Assembly: GCA_031284585.1 (NCBI GenBank)
Contig: JAITXT010000009.1
Span: forward strand, 44,309 to 108,308
Reading direction: 5' to 3'
DNA from: Acholeplasmatales bacterium
GTDB taxonomy: Bacteria > Bacillota_I > Bacilli_A > Acholeplasmatales > Acholeplasmataceae
Length of the DNA stretch: 64,000 bases
The notes beneath the pieces were generated by a model. That model saw only the letters and a list, made by a program, of their open reading frames with translations, did no database searches and had not been told where the DNA came from. This document shows positions 10,005 to 18,662 of the stretch, piece by piece; position 1 is the stretch's first letter, and every line of letters begins with the position of its first letter. The position numbers and the translations under genes are program-made.

Positions 10005-11468
10005 TTAATTAATAATTATTTCTGAACAGAGCGTACTAAACCATTTTTTAGAATTAGAGATCGAATCTGCTTTATTTGCTAAATTAGGAACAATACTATA
10101 TATTTTTGAAATATTTAAGTTTTCTAATTCAGAATTTGATAAATTAAGCTCATTAACTCCGCAAAGTAAAATAATTTTAGCCGGCTTTTTAGTAATATTA
10201 ATAATTCCGTTAATTACTTTCCCTTGTAATGAATAAGAATCAATTGTTCCCTCACCGGAGATTATATAATGATAACTTGATAGACTCTTTGGAAGTCCAC
10301 TCCAAGAAATAATAGTTTCTATTCCACTTAAATAGTTACCTTTCAAAAATGAATAAATAGCATAACCAACTCCACCAGCTGCTCCACTTCCTATTGATGA
10401 GGAAAAGTCTTTCTTCGTAGTCCTTTTAACTAATTCATTAATGCTATTAAATAAAAAATTATAATTTTCAATTTCTTCTTTTTTAATCCCTTTTTGTAAA
10501 CCATAACAAGTGGTTGCTCCAAGATTACCTAGTAAAGGATTAGTTACATCAGAAAGAAAAGTTATTTTTATAGCTTTAAGTGTTTGTTTTAAAGAAGAAA
10601 AATCAATTCTTTTAATAGATAAGAATTTTTTAGGAGAAATTCTTTCAAGTTCAAGTCCTTTTTCATCAAAGAATTTAACACCTAGTGCTTCAAGCATTCC
10701 CATCCCACAATCATTTGTTCCACTTCCACCAATTCCAATAAATAGATTTTTATAACCTTTATCGATTGCTGCCTTTATTGTTTCCCCTAATCCATAAGTA
10801 GATAAATTAAGAGGATTTCTTTTTTCAGGATTGACAAGATTTAATCCACATGATTTTGCCATTTCGATATAAGCATTTTTATTTTTTAGACTTCCTAAAA
10901 AATATGAATTAATAATTTTAAAAGTAGGATCATAAACTTTTAATCTAATTTTTTCTAATTTAAATAAGTCTTCTATTGAATCTAGAAAACCTTCTCCACC
11001 ATCAGAAACTAATCTTGAATCGACATAATAACCTCGACTTGTCATTTCTTTTTTCAAAAGATTTCCTACCTCTTTTGAACTAAGAGTTCCTTTAAAGGAA
11101 TCTAAAACAGCTAAAATTCGGTAGTATTTATGAAACATATATCTATTTGTTGTATTAATAGAATCTAGACTGGCTGGGTTGTTAAGTTGAGTTAAATCAT
11201 TTACATAATAAAGTAATGCTTGAGCAGCAATTAATTTTTCATATAAATCAACTAAAATTTTATTATCAATTTTATCTCCAAAAACTAAAATTACAATTCT
11301 AGAAGACGATTCTTGAAGTATATAAGATAAAGATTCTAAATTTCTAGTCGCTATGTTATAAAAAACATATGACTTGGCCTGAAATTTAATTAAAGCATTA
11401 TTAACAAATTTCTTATCTTCTACTAATTCATCACGATTAGTTATAAATGTTAAAACTCTTTCAATCAT
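10005..11468 (-). CDS. Glycerate 2-kinase (GlxK/GarK family) with an extra N-terminal domain
   Basis: Residues 116-487 form a complete type-II glycerate kinase: YYRILAVLDSFKGTLSS at the domain start, SDGGEGFLDSI, IGIGGSGTNDCGMGMLEALG, GSGAAGGVGYAIYSFLKG and YIISGEGTIDSYSLQGKV. The family phosphorylates D-glycerate, mostly to 2-phosphoglycerate, feeding lower glycolysis. Family members normally begin at the DSFKG strand and have about 375-380 residues. Here about 115 extra residues precede it, an alpha/beta segment I do not recognise, with no membrane helix. The extension is in frame with no internal start or ribosome site needed. The gene abuts the YitT-type gene without a gap, downstream of metG. 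Confidence 0.85.
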   Translation of the reverse strand: MIERVLTFITNRDELVEDKKFVNNALIKFQAKSYVFYNIATRNLESLSYILQESSSRIVILVFGDKIDNKILVDLYEKLIAAQALLYYVNDLTQLNNPASLDSINTTNRYMFHKYYRILAVLDSFKGTLSSKEVGNLLKKEMTSRGYYVDSRLVSDGGEGFLDSIEDLFKLEKIRLKVYDPTFKIINSYFLGSLKNKNAYIEMAKSCGLNLVNPEKRNPLNLSTYGLGETIKAAIDKGYKNLFIGIGGSGTNDCGMGMLEALGVKFFDEKGLELERISPKKFLSIKRIDFSSLKQTLKAIKITFLSDVTNPLLGNLGATTCYGLQKGIKKEEIENYNFLFNSINELVKRTTKKDFSSSIGSGAAGGVGYAIYSFLKGNYLSGIETIISWSGLPKSLSSYHYIISGEGTIDSYSLQGKVINGIINITKKPAKIILLCGVNELNLSNSELENLNISKIYSIVPNLANKADSISNSKKWFSTLCSEIIIN

Positions 11469-12419
11469 TTACGCCACTGGCCTTTTAAAGAAATTACCCT
11501 GAATTGAACTAACAGGACTAGATATAATAAAAGCATTTGGATCTATTTCTTTGATTTTTTTAGATACTCTGTGAAGTTCAAAAGCATTTATAACAATGTA
11601 TAGCATAGTATGAGTTTTCTTTGAAAACGCCCCAATTGCCGGAAGCATTGTAACACCTCGCACTACTTTATTCATTATATATTCAGAAATTTCTTCAGGT
11701 TTATCGGTAATTATTTGAATTGCTAAATAATTATAGGCTGTATGAATTTTATCACAAGTTAATGTTGAAACAATAATTCTTATGATTGTATATGAAACTA
11801 CAACTCCACCGACAGCGATTGCTCCTTTAAATTCATGTCCATTAACTAAAAAACCACCTATTAAAGCAATACCAACATTAATAACAAGAGAAATATATCC
11901 AACTGAAACATGTTTTTTAAAGGAAATTAGTTGAGAGATTATATCAAAACCTCCTGTAGACATTCCTTTTTTTAATGCCCATGAAGCACCAATTCCTGTT
12001 AATAGTCCTCCTAGTACCGCACACGCAAGAGCATGTTCAGGTGCATTAAGACCAAGATTCACAATTGGAAGAAAACCTAAAACATAAGATTGTATTAATA
12101 CCGAAATGATTGAATAGATCATAAATCTTTTTGAAACACCAAATAGACCCAAAATAAAAATAGGAATATTTAAACCAATTACAATAATAGATAATACCCA
12201 AGTTGGAGGAACAACATTAAAATAGACAAGTATGAAGTCTCTTATTAACTGCGCAATACCTGTGACACCTCCAGAGTAAATAGGTACTGTACTTGCTTCT
12301 AAAAAGTAAGCTACACCAATTCCATAGATGATTGTAGATACTACCAAAACTAAAAATCTCTTGGTTTCTTCTTTGATAGATATATTTTTTTTCTCTAAAA
12401 AAAGTTCAAATTTAGACAT
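11469..12419 (-). CDS. YitT-family membrane protein (DUF161 + DUF2179)
   Basis: The 316-residue protein has five or six membrane helices in residues 20-225 (for example LVVSTIIYGIGVAYFLEAS and the glycine-rich GGLLTGIGASWALKKGMSTGG). These are followed by a soluble C-terminal DUF2179 domain (about 230-310) with GVTMLPAIGAFSKKTHTMLYIVI. This is the standard YitT layout found in several copies in Bacillota. The transported substrate or role is not established for the family. The start overlaps the end of metG by 8 bp, so the two are co-translated. Confidence 0.88.
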   Translation of the reverse strand: MSKFELFLEKKNISIKEETKRFLVLVVSTIIYGIGVAYFLEASTVPIYSGGVTGIAQLIRDFILVYFNVVPPTWVLSIIVIGLNIPIFILGLFGVSKRFMIYSIISVLIQSYVLGFLPIVNLGLNAPEHALACAVLGGLLTGIGASWALKKGMSTGGFDIISQLISFKKHVSVGYISLVINVGIALIGGFLVNGHEFKGAIAVGGVVVSYTIIRIIVSTLTCDKIHTAYNYLAIQIITDKPEEISEYIMNKVVRGVTMLPAIGAFSKKTHTMLYIVINAFELHRVSKKIKEIDPNAFIISSPVSSIQGNFFKRPVA

Positions 12420-13986
12420 TCTCTTCTATCTCTTTTATTTTCTTTTCTAAATCAAATCTTTCAAAAATTGCATGTCCAATATCAAGTTTTACTCCTTCAA
12501 TTAATCCAAAAGTAGAAAGAGATTCAAAACTCGTATTAGAAACTTTAATGGCATCTAATATCTTCAAGCTTGAAGAAGGAATAAAAGGTTGTAAAAGAAT
12601 TCCAATGAAACGAATAGATTCTATCAACGTATAAAGAACATGTTTTAATCTTTCAGTATTAGTTTCTTTATATAAAGTCCAAGGAGCATTTAAATCAATA
12701 TATTTATTACAGTCTCTAGCAAAATTAACTATTTCATCTAAAGCAAGAGATACATTTAATTTATCAAAATGACTTCTTATTTTAGGTAATAATTGAATTG
12801 CTTCCTCACTCAAGTTAATAGGTGATAATTCAGGTAATAAAACTTTGTAAAGTGTTCCTCCCTGATACTTATTAACCATTCCAATAGTTCTGTTTACTAG
12901 ATTACCTAGAGTATTTGATAAATCAGAGTTATTTCTTTCCACTATTAATTCATAAGTAAGATTTCCATCTTGAGCGAAAGGAATATCATGAAGACAATAA
13001 TATCTAACAACGTCAACTCCAAATAATTTAACTAATTCATCAGTATATTTTACGTTTCCAGTAGACTTACTCATTTTTTCTTTATTAAATAGAATCCATG
13101 GATGACCGAAAACTTGCTTAGGTAATTCAAGTCCTAGAGCCATTAAAATTATAGGCCAGTAAATTGTATGAAATCTAACAATATCTTTACCTACAAGATG
13201 AACATCTGCAGGCCAAAAATCTTTAAATTTCTTGTTTAGTGGAAGATTAGGATTATAACCAAGACCAGTAATATAATTTGATAGAGCATCTATCCATACA
13301 TAAATTACATGATCTGAATTTAGAATTGGAACTCCCCACTTAAAAGAAGATCTTGAAACAGATAGATCAGGAAGCTTATCTTTTAAGAAATTATTTAGCA
13401 TTTCATTTTTTCTAGATTCAGGTTGAATAAAAAGAGGATTTTTATTTATATAATCGATTAATCGATCCTGATATTTACTTAATCTAAAAAAATATGTTTC
13501 CTCTTCTGTCCAAATTGGAATATCTCCACCAGGACACTTTCCATCTACTAAATCTTTTTCAAAAACAAAAGCTTCTTCAGAAATTGAGTAATATCCTTGA
13601 TATTTTCCAAGATAAATATCATCGTTTTCAAGTAATTTATTGAAAATTGCTTGCACACTTTCTTCATGAAATACATCTGTTGTTCTTACAAAATTATCGT
13701 AAGAAATATCAATAGAATCATAAATTGTTCTAATTAATGTAGATACTTCATCTACGTACTCTTTAGGTTTAATACCCTTTATCTTAGCTTTATTTTCAAT
13801 TTTCTGACCATGTTCATCGGTTCCTGTTTGAAAATATACATTATGTCCATCTAATCTTTTAAATCTAGCAATAGCGTCAGCTAAAATTATCTCATAGACG
13901 TTTCCAATGTGAGGGGATTGTGAACTGTATGCAATTGCTGTTGAAATATAAAAATTCTTATTTACCACTCTCATAACCTCTTTCAT
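12412..13986 (-). CDS. metG: Methionyl-tRNA synthetase
   Basis: This class I synthetase charges tRNA-Met. HIGH-type PHIGN lies at residues 25-29 and KMSKS at 304-308 (numbering from 13986). The catalytic fold and anticodon-binding helical domain are complete, but the protein ends at about 524 residues without the C-terminal EMAP/tRNA-binding domain seen in many longer bacterial forms. The zinc-knuckle region keeps one Cys (C151 in GKCPGG), so metal binding is probably lost. The start is uncertain: the ATG at 13986 lies only a few bases from a -10 box, while AAAGAGGTT just inside the frame could serve ATG 13974 (residue 5) or GTG 13968. I favour residue 5 or 7. Confidence 0.95.
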   Translation of the reverse strand: MKEVMRVVNKNFYISTAIAYSSQSPHIGNVYEIILADAIARFKRLDGHNVYFQTGTDEHGQKIENKAKIKGIKPKEYVDEVSTLIRTIYDSIDISYDNFVRTTDVFHEESVQAIFNKLLENDDIYLGKYQGYYSISEEAFVFEKDLVDGKCPGGDIPIWTEEETYFFRLSKYQDRLIDYINKNPLFIQPESRKNEMLNNFLKDKLPDLSVSRSSFKWGVPILNSDHVIYVWIDALSNYITGLGYNPNLPLNKKFKDFWPADVHLVGKDIVRFHTIYWPIILMALGLELPKQVFGHPWILFNKEKMSKSTGNVKYTDELVKLFGVDVVRYYCLHDIPFAQDGNLTYELIVERNNSDLSNTLGNLVNRTIGMVNKYQGGTLYKVLLPELSPINLSEEAIQLLPKIRSHFDKLNVSLALDEIVNFARDCNKYIDLNAPWTLYKETNTERLKHVLYTLIESIRFIGILLQPFIPSSSLKILDAIKVSNTSFESLSTFGLIEGVKLDIGHAIFERFDLEKKIKEIEENV

Positions 13987-13996
13987 ATCATCTAAT

Positions 13997-14002
13997 ATTA
14001 TA
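13997..14002 (-). promoter_or_regulatory. Promoter -10 box of the metG operon
   Basis: On the minus strand this is TATAAT. The predicted transcript start, about 13990, is so close to the first ATG (13986) that the mRNA would be leaderless unless an internal start is used. Confidence 0.5.
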
Positions 14003-14468
14003 CATTTTTATAAGAAATTTTTCTTATTTAAAATCTTTTATTTAATTCCCTCTTTCTTAAAAAGAATGATACTTAACTTATCGGTAAATTAAAATTTAAT
14101 TGTTAGTTTTAAATATGTGTTTCCTAAATATTCGGACTGCAAAATAATCCAAATTATAGATAGATATTTCTATTTATTATCTATCAATATCTTTTTTATT
14201 TTAACAAATCTATAATTTTTACGAAGTTATATTCAATTGCATAACCAAAATCTCCTCTAGTTCAGGAGTGTGGTGTTGAAAATGTTCACTATGTAAATTT
14301 AATTCAAATGATTTTAAAAATATTAAATAGGAATTTATTAATAAATAATTACTAGAAAATTGTTTTCTTATAAAAAAATAATAAAATTGCTTAAATAAAG
14401 AAATAATAACTAAAAAAGTGACAAAAAAATTAAAAAAACTTCTAATAATTTTTATTTAAAATTTAATG
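14003..14468. other. Long divergent intergenic region between metG and tmk, no recognised gene
   Basis: About 465 bases of AT-rich DNA hold the two divergent promoters at the edges and nothing I can name in most of the middle. One less AT-rich block at about 14238-14300 contains the inverted repeat CTCCT/AGGAG around 14262-14278. Read on the minus strand, it is open and ends in a stop with a protein-like tail (PELEEILVMQLNITS) but no start, so it could be a relic of a gene or insertion-element end. No T-box features (AGGGTGGNACCGCG) were found before metG. Confidence 0.4.
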
Positions 14469-14469
14469 A

Positions 14470-14475
14470 TATAAT
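14470..14475 (+). promoter_or_regulatory. Promoter -10 box of the tmk operon
   Basis: TATAAT sits 17 bases before the tmk start, with the ribosome site AAGGGG immediately after it. The -35 region is not recognisable in the A/T runs. Confidence 0.5.
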
Positions 14476-14492
14476 GATAAGGGGTCAAGAAA

Positions 14493-15104
14493 ATGTTTAT
14501 AACTTTTGAAGGTGGAGAAGGAAGTGGGAAGACAACTCTCATTGCCAACATAAAAAGAATATTATTTGAGAAAGGATTTGATTGCATTACAACCAGAGAA
14601 CCAGGTGGTTCTTTTGTTGCGGAAGCAATACGCACTGTCGTATTAGATCCTATTTATAAAGGTGTATCTAAATATACTGAAGCTCTTCTTTATGCTGCCA
14701 GCAGAGCTCAACATTTAGATGACGTAATTATTCCAGCTCTTAAAGAAAACAAAATTGTTATATGTGATAGATTTTTAGATTCATCTCTTGCTTATCAAGC
14801 ATATGGAAGAGATTTAGGGATTGATTTTGTTCTTGCTGTTAATACATATGCACTAAAATATATACCGGATCTAACTTTTTATATCGATATAGCCCCTGAA
14901 ATTGGACTTGAAAGAATAAAAACTCGCTCCAAGAAAGATAGACTTGATAATGAAGCAAATACTTTTCATACAAAAGTCAGAGAAGGATATTTAAAACTAG
15001 TAGATTTATATACTGAAAGAATCATTAAAATTGATGGAAAACTTCCAATAGTAGAAATAGAAGAAATAATAATGAAGAAATTAGAAGAAAAGTTATGGAA
15101 TTAA
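14493..15104 (+). CDS. tmk: Thymidylate kinase
   Basis: The enzyme phosphorylates dTMP to dTDP using ATP. The P-loop GGEGSGKTT is at residues 7-15, followed by the TREPGGS substrate loop, ICDRFLDSSLAYQAYGR and the LID-region segment RIKTRSKKDRLDNE. At 203 residues it has normal length. The ribosome site AAGGGG is 9 bases upstream. It leads an operon whose order matches the tmk-holB-ricT-trmN6-rsmI block of Bacillota, minus the small genes (yaaR, yabA, GIY-YIG) often interleaved there. It overlaps holB by 10 bp. Confidence 0.97.
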   Translation: MFITFEGGEGSGKTTLIANIKRILFEKGFDCITTREPGGSFVAEAIRTVVLDPIYKGVSKYTEALLYAASRAQHLDDVIIPALKENKIVICDRFLDSSLAYQAYGRDLGIDFVLAVNTYALKYIPDLTFYIDIAPEIGLERIKTRSKKDRLDNEANTFHTKVREGYLKLVDLYTERIIKIDGKLPIVEIEEIIMKKLEEKLWN

Positions 15105-16018
15105 TCGAAAGATTTGAATTATTAAAGAAAAATGGTAGACTTTCTCATTTATATCTCTTAAACGGAGAAATAATCGAAGATTTAGAAGATACGGCATTTA
15201 AAATAATATCCGTTGTTTATGGAAGAGAACTTCCTCAAGGAAGAACTCTTAATGACGAAGAAATGCCAATTAATATAAGACTTATTAGACCAGCAGGTAA
15301 TGTAATAAAAAAAGAACAGATTATCGAATTAGAAAAAGAATATATGTCACATGCTTTTATCGATACATTACCTAGAATATTTGTCTTATCAGGAATAGAT
15401 AAGATTTCTGTATCAGCTGCTAATTCACTTCTAAAGTTTTTAGAAGAACCAAATAACGATATCTACGGTTTCTTGCTTACAACTAATTTAGATTCAGTTC
15501 TTCCTACTATTAAAAGTAGATCACAAATTTTAAATATTAAAACCGTAATCGAAGAAGATTTATATCAAAATTTAATAAATTTAAATTTCGAAGAAGAAAA
15601 AGCATCAATAGTTGCTAATATATTTTCTAATAACAAAGAATCTGGAATCCTTGTTTTAAATGATGTTGATTTTAATTATGCATTTGATATCTTCAAACTT
15701 ATCAAGAATGAGTTTGTAAATGGAAAAAATGACTTTGTTTATTTAAAATATCTTCATAAAATTTCCTTAAACTATAAATCTTATGACTATTTACTCACTA
15801 TGTTATTCACGTATTTTAATGATATTATCTTCCTAAAAAAGGGTATTAACGTTAAATTATACACATATTTTGAAGAATATAAGGGAATAATCAACCAAAA
15901 AATAAAAAACATTGTAAAATATAATGAGTGTATTACTAATAACTGTAATCTGATTGCTAGCAGCGCTAACATCGATTTACTTTTTACAGCATTTTTAATA
16001 CAATTAGGAGAAATCTAA
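15095..16018 (+). CDS. holB: DNA polymerase III delta' subunit
   Basis: This is the clamp-loader subunit. The protein (307 residues) aligns by eye with HolB: the sensor-like run DTLPRIFVLSGIDKISVSAANSLLKFLEEPNNDIYGFLLTT (around residues 88-128) and SVLPTIKSRSQI are diagnostic. As usual for delta', the P-loop is degenerate and no ATPase motif survives. The start overlaps tmk, and the gene is followed within 5 bases by ricT, so it sits inside the operon. The C-terminal collar domain is short and divergent. Confidence 0.92.
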   Translation: MELIERFELLKKNGRLSHLYLLNGEIIEDLEDTAFKIISVVYGRELPQGRTLNDEEMPINIRLIRPAGNVIKKEQIIELEKEYMSHAFIDTLPRIFVLSGIDKISVSAANSLLKFLEEPNNDIYGFLLTTNLDSVLPTIKSRSQILNIKTVIEEDLYQNLINLNFEEEKASIVANIFSNNKESGILVLNDVDFNYAFDIFKLIKNEFVNGKNDFVYLKYLHKISLNYKSYDYLLTMLFTYFNDIIFLKKGINVKLYTYFEEYKGIINQKIKNIVKYNECITNNCNLIASSANIDLLFTAFLIQLGEI

Positions 16019-16022
16019 TATA

Positions 16023-16811
16023 ATGACAAATTTATGTATAGTTAGTTTACTAAGCACGCCAAAATCATATACTTATAAATCAGGAAACTTTAATCTATCA
16101 GTTTTAGATTACGTGGTTGTTGAAACAATACTCGGGTATGAACTTGGTAAAATCACAAAAATTTATAGTATGGAAGATAATCAAATAACTGAGGAAGTTA
16201 AGGGAATTATTAGATTAGCTGATGCCAAAGATATCAGTGAATATGATTTAAATGTATCTCTAGAACAAGAAATTGTTCCAGTTGTGAAAAGTTTATGTTC
16301 AAATAATAATCTTGATATTAAAATACTAAGAGCAAATTATTCACTAGACAGAAGAAAATTAATGATATTTTTTGAATCAGAAGAAAGAGTAGATTTTAGA
16401 AGCCTTGTTAAAGACATCAACGATAGATACCACACTAGAATTGAACTAAGACAAATTGGATCAAGAGATAGTGCCAAAATAATTGGTGGTATTGGTCAAT
16501 GTGGTTTAATTTTTTGTTGCCAGAGATTTTTAAAAGAGTTTGATGTTGTTTCAATTAAAATGGCAAAAAACCAAAATATGTCTCTTAATCCTCAAAAAAT
16601 TAGTGGTAATTGCGGAAAACTTTTATGTTGCATTAAATACGAAGATGAATTATATACAGCTCTTAAAAAAGAACTACCGCAAATTGGTACGAAAGTAAAT
16701 TACGATAAAACAATTTACGAAATAATTGAGACTAATATTTTTGAAAAAAGATTAAAATTACGAAATCAAAATGGCGGTATTGTTTGGATAGATAGTTCAG
16801 AAATAAAATGA
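16023..16811 (+). CDS. ricT: PSP1/RicT (YaaT) family protein
   Basis: In Bacillus subtilis RicT (YaaT) works with RicA and RicF to promote RNase Y mRNA processing and carries Fe-S clusters. The PSP1 C-terminal domain is clear: DSAKIIGGIGQCGLIFCCQRFL and NCGKLLCCIKYE carry conserved Cys residues (positions around 160-205) that match the family's cysteine pattern. The 262-residue length is normal. The stop TGA overlaps the ATG of the next gene (ATGA), which also shows that TGA is a stop here. RicA and RicF partners are not in the window. Confidence 0.92.
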   Translation: MTNLCIVSLLSTPKSYTYKSGNFNLSVLDYVVVETILGYELGKITKIYSMEDNQITEEVKGIIRLADAKDISEYDLNVSLEQEIVPVVKSLCSNNNLDIKILRANYSLDRRKLMIFFESEERVDFRSLVKDINDRYHTRIELRQIGSRDSAKIIGGIGQCGLIFCCQRFLKEFDVVSIKMAKNQNMSLNPQKISGNCGKLLCCIKYEDELYTALKKELPQIGTKVNYDKTIYEIIETNIFEKRLKLRNQNGGIVWIDSSEIK

Positions 16812-17524
16812 AAAATCTTTTAGGTACTCCATTTAATATTGAGGGTCAAGATGCCTTTAATCTAGACACGATTATTTTGGCTGATTTTACTAAGTTACCT
16901 AGAAATACAAAAACTATTTTAGATTTTGGGACTGGTGCAGGAGCTTTAATGTTTTATCTTTCTTTAAAGAATAAGACAAGCAAAATAATAGGAATTGAAA
17001 TTCAAGAAAAAAGAGCTCTCCTAGCTAAAGAAAATATTATTCATAATCATTTAGAAGATAGATTAAGTGTCTTAAATGAAGACATTAGAAATATTAAATT
17101 TGAAGAAGTAGATTTTATTATCTGTAACCCTCCTTTTTTCAAATATCAAATAGATTCAAATATTTCTAAATTTGAAGAACAACAAATAGCAAGACATGAA
17201 ATTTATTTAACTTTAGAAGACGTTATTAAAAAAATAAGTGAATGTTTAAAATGTAAAGGGCAATTTAGTATTATTCATAGACCTAGTAGATTAGAGGAAA
17301 TATTAAGACTTTTTGCAAAATATAATCTCGTATTAAAACGTCTTAAATTTGTCTATCCTAAGAGAAGAGGGGAGGCAAATCATTTATTAATCCAAGGTGG
17401 AAAAGGTTATGAACTTGGTTTAATTATTGAACCACCTTTGTTTGTTTATGAAAATGATACAACTCATACAGAAGAGATGACTAGTATCTATAAAGGAAGA
17501 AGTTATAGTGAAGATTCAAAATAG
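16808..17524 (+). CDS. trmN6: tRNA1(Val) adenine-N6 methyltransferase-like (YabB/TrmN6)
   Basis: This is a Rossmann-fold SAM methyltransferase. The SAM-binding motif is ILDFGTGAGALMFYLSL (about residues 36-52), and the catalytic NPPF motif lies in DFIICNPPFFKY (about 109-120), as expected for adenine-N6 methylation. Length is 238 residues. The position between ricT and rsmI matches yabB in Bacillus, supporting tRNA modification at A37. The end overlaps the GTG start of rsmI by 17 bases. Confidence 0.9.
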   Translation: MKNLLGTPFNIEGQDAFNLDTIILADFTKLPRNTKTILDFGTGAGALMFYLSLKNKTSKIIGIEIQEKRALLAKENIIHNHLEDRLSVLNEDIRNIKFEEVDFIICNPPFFKYQIDSNISKFEEQQIARHEIYLTLEDVIKKISECLKCKGQFSIIHRPSRLEEILRLFAKYNLVLKRLKFVYPKRRGEANHLLIQGGKGYELGLIIEPPLFVYENDTTHTEEMTSIYKGRSYSEDSK

Positions 17525-18347
17525 TTTTAAAAATAATTCTAAAACTCTATATGTCGTTTCAACTCCAATTGGAAATCTAGAAGATATTACCATTAGAGCA
17601 ATAGATATTTTAAAGAAAGTAGATATAATACTTTGTGAAGATACTAGAACATCTATTAATCTTTTAAATAAATATGAAATAAAAAATAAATTAATTAGTT
17701 ACCATGATCATAATAAAGAATTTAAAACTGATTACATTTTAAAATTATTAGATGAAGGAAATGATATAGCATTAATTTCAGATGCTGGAACTCCGCTAAT
17801 TTGTGATCCTGGATATGAATTAGTAAAACTATTAATCTTAAAAGAATATAATGTCGTTTCTATACCTGGGGCCTCATCTATTTTAGCGTCTCTTACTGCA
17901 TCAGGTCTCATATCTCATCCCTTTACATTTATCGGTTTTCTACCTAAAAAAATAACTGAAACTAAAACTCTTCTTACAAACTATGAAAAAAGATCCGAAA
18001 CATTAATCTTTTTTGATTCACCACTTAGAATCAAAAAAGATATGACTATTCTAAAAGAAATATATATTAATAGAGATATTGTTTTAGCTCGTGAACTAAC
18101 TAAAATTTTTGAAACAATTTATCATTTTAATACTAGTGAAAATTTTATAGATCTATTAGAAGAGCGCGGTGAATATGTAGTAATAATATCTGGAAAAAAA
18201 GAATTGTTAGTCCCAATAGATACTGAACTAAAAAGGCTTTATAATGCAAAATTATTGGATAACGATAAACTCAAAGAATTAGCAAAAATATATTCAATCA
18301 AGAAAAATGAATTATATAAAAAAGTTCTTGAATTAAAGAATAACTAA
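17508..18347 (+). CDS. rsmI: 16S rRNA 2'-O-ribose methyltransferase RsmI
   Basis: This enzyme methylates the ribose of C1402 in 16S rRNA. The characteristic N-terminal block LYVVSTPIGNLEDITIRAIDILK (about 14-36) is followed by CEDTRTSINLL and ISDAGTPLICDPGYELVK, then PGASSILASLTASGL and FIGFLPKK. Length is 279 residues. The start is GTG at 17508, inside the end of trmN6; a start nearer STPIGN would be too short of the family N-terminus. It is the last gene of the operon and converges on the RNHCP gene with a 6-base gap and no clear terminator. Confidence 0.95.
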   Translation: MKIQNSFKNNSKTLYVVSTPIGNLEDITIRAIDILKKVDIILCEDTRTSINLLNKYEIKNKLISYHDHNKEFKTDYILKLLDEGNDIALISDAGTPLICDPGYELVKLLILKEYNVVSIPGASSILASLTASGLISHPFTFIGFLPKKITETKTLLTNYEKRSETLIFFDSPLRIKKDMTILKEIYINRDIVLARELTKIFETIYHFNTSENFIDLLEERGEYVVIISGKKELLVPIDTELKRLYNAKLLDNDKLKELAKIYSIKKNELYKKVLELKNN

Positions 18348-18353
18348 AAAATA

Positions 18354-18662
18354 CTATTTATAACCAAGTAACGATAACTCAATAATTTTTTCTTGATTAT
18401 CATCATTTGCTACGATATTTTTTTTAAGAGTTTTGCATTTAACGCATCGGTAAACTATTTGAGTTTTACTACTTTTATAATCAATTCCAATTGGTTCTAA
18501 CATTCCCAAACAATCACAACTCCTATCTCCTGGATTATTATCAATATGAATTGAATATAAGCAAAAAGGACAGTGATCTCTACTTGTATATCCAAGGACT
18601 TCTACTTCTTTCCCACAATTAGAACATATAAATTTTGTATCATTTTTAAGAAATTTCTTCAT
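18354..18662 (-). CDS. RNHCP-domain zinc-ribbon protein
   Basis: The 102-residue protein has a CxxC pair near the N-terminus (FICSNCGKEV), then SRDHCPFCLYSIHID and NNPGDRSCDCLGMLEPIG, then VYRCVKCKTLKKN and ANDDN. This is exactly the conserved pattern of the RNHCP domain (with SRDHCP in place of RNHCP). Eight or more Cys/His ligands suggest two zinc sites. Function is unknown for the family; an RNA-associated role is a common guess. It overlaps truA by 17 bases as the last gene of the ecfA1-ecfA2-ecfT-truA operon. Confidence 0.88.
   Translation of the reverse strand: MKKFLKNDTKFICSNCGKEVEVLGYTSRDHCPFCLYSIHIDNNPGDRSCDCLGMLEPIGIDYKSSKTQIVYRCVKCKTLKKNIVANDDNQEKIIELSLLGYK

Noticed and set aside
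13987..14330. T-box riboswitch before metG
   Set aside because: The T-box sequence and specifier-loop features are absent on the minus strand.
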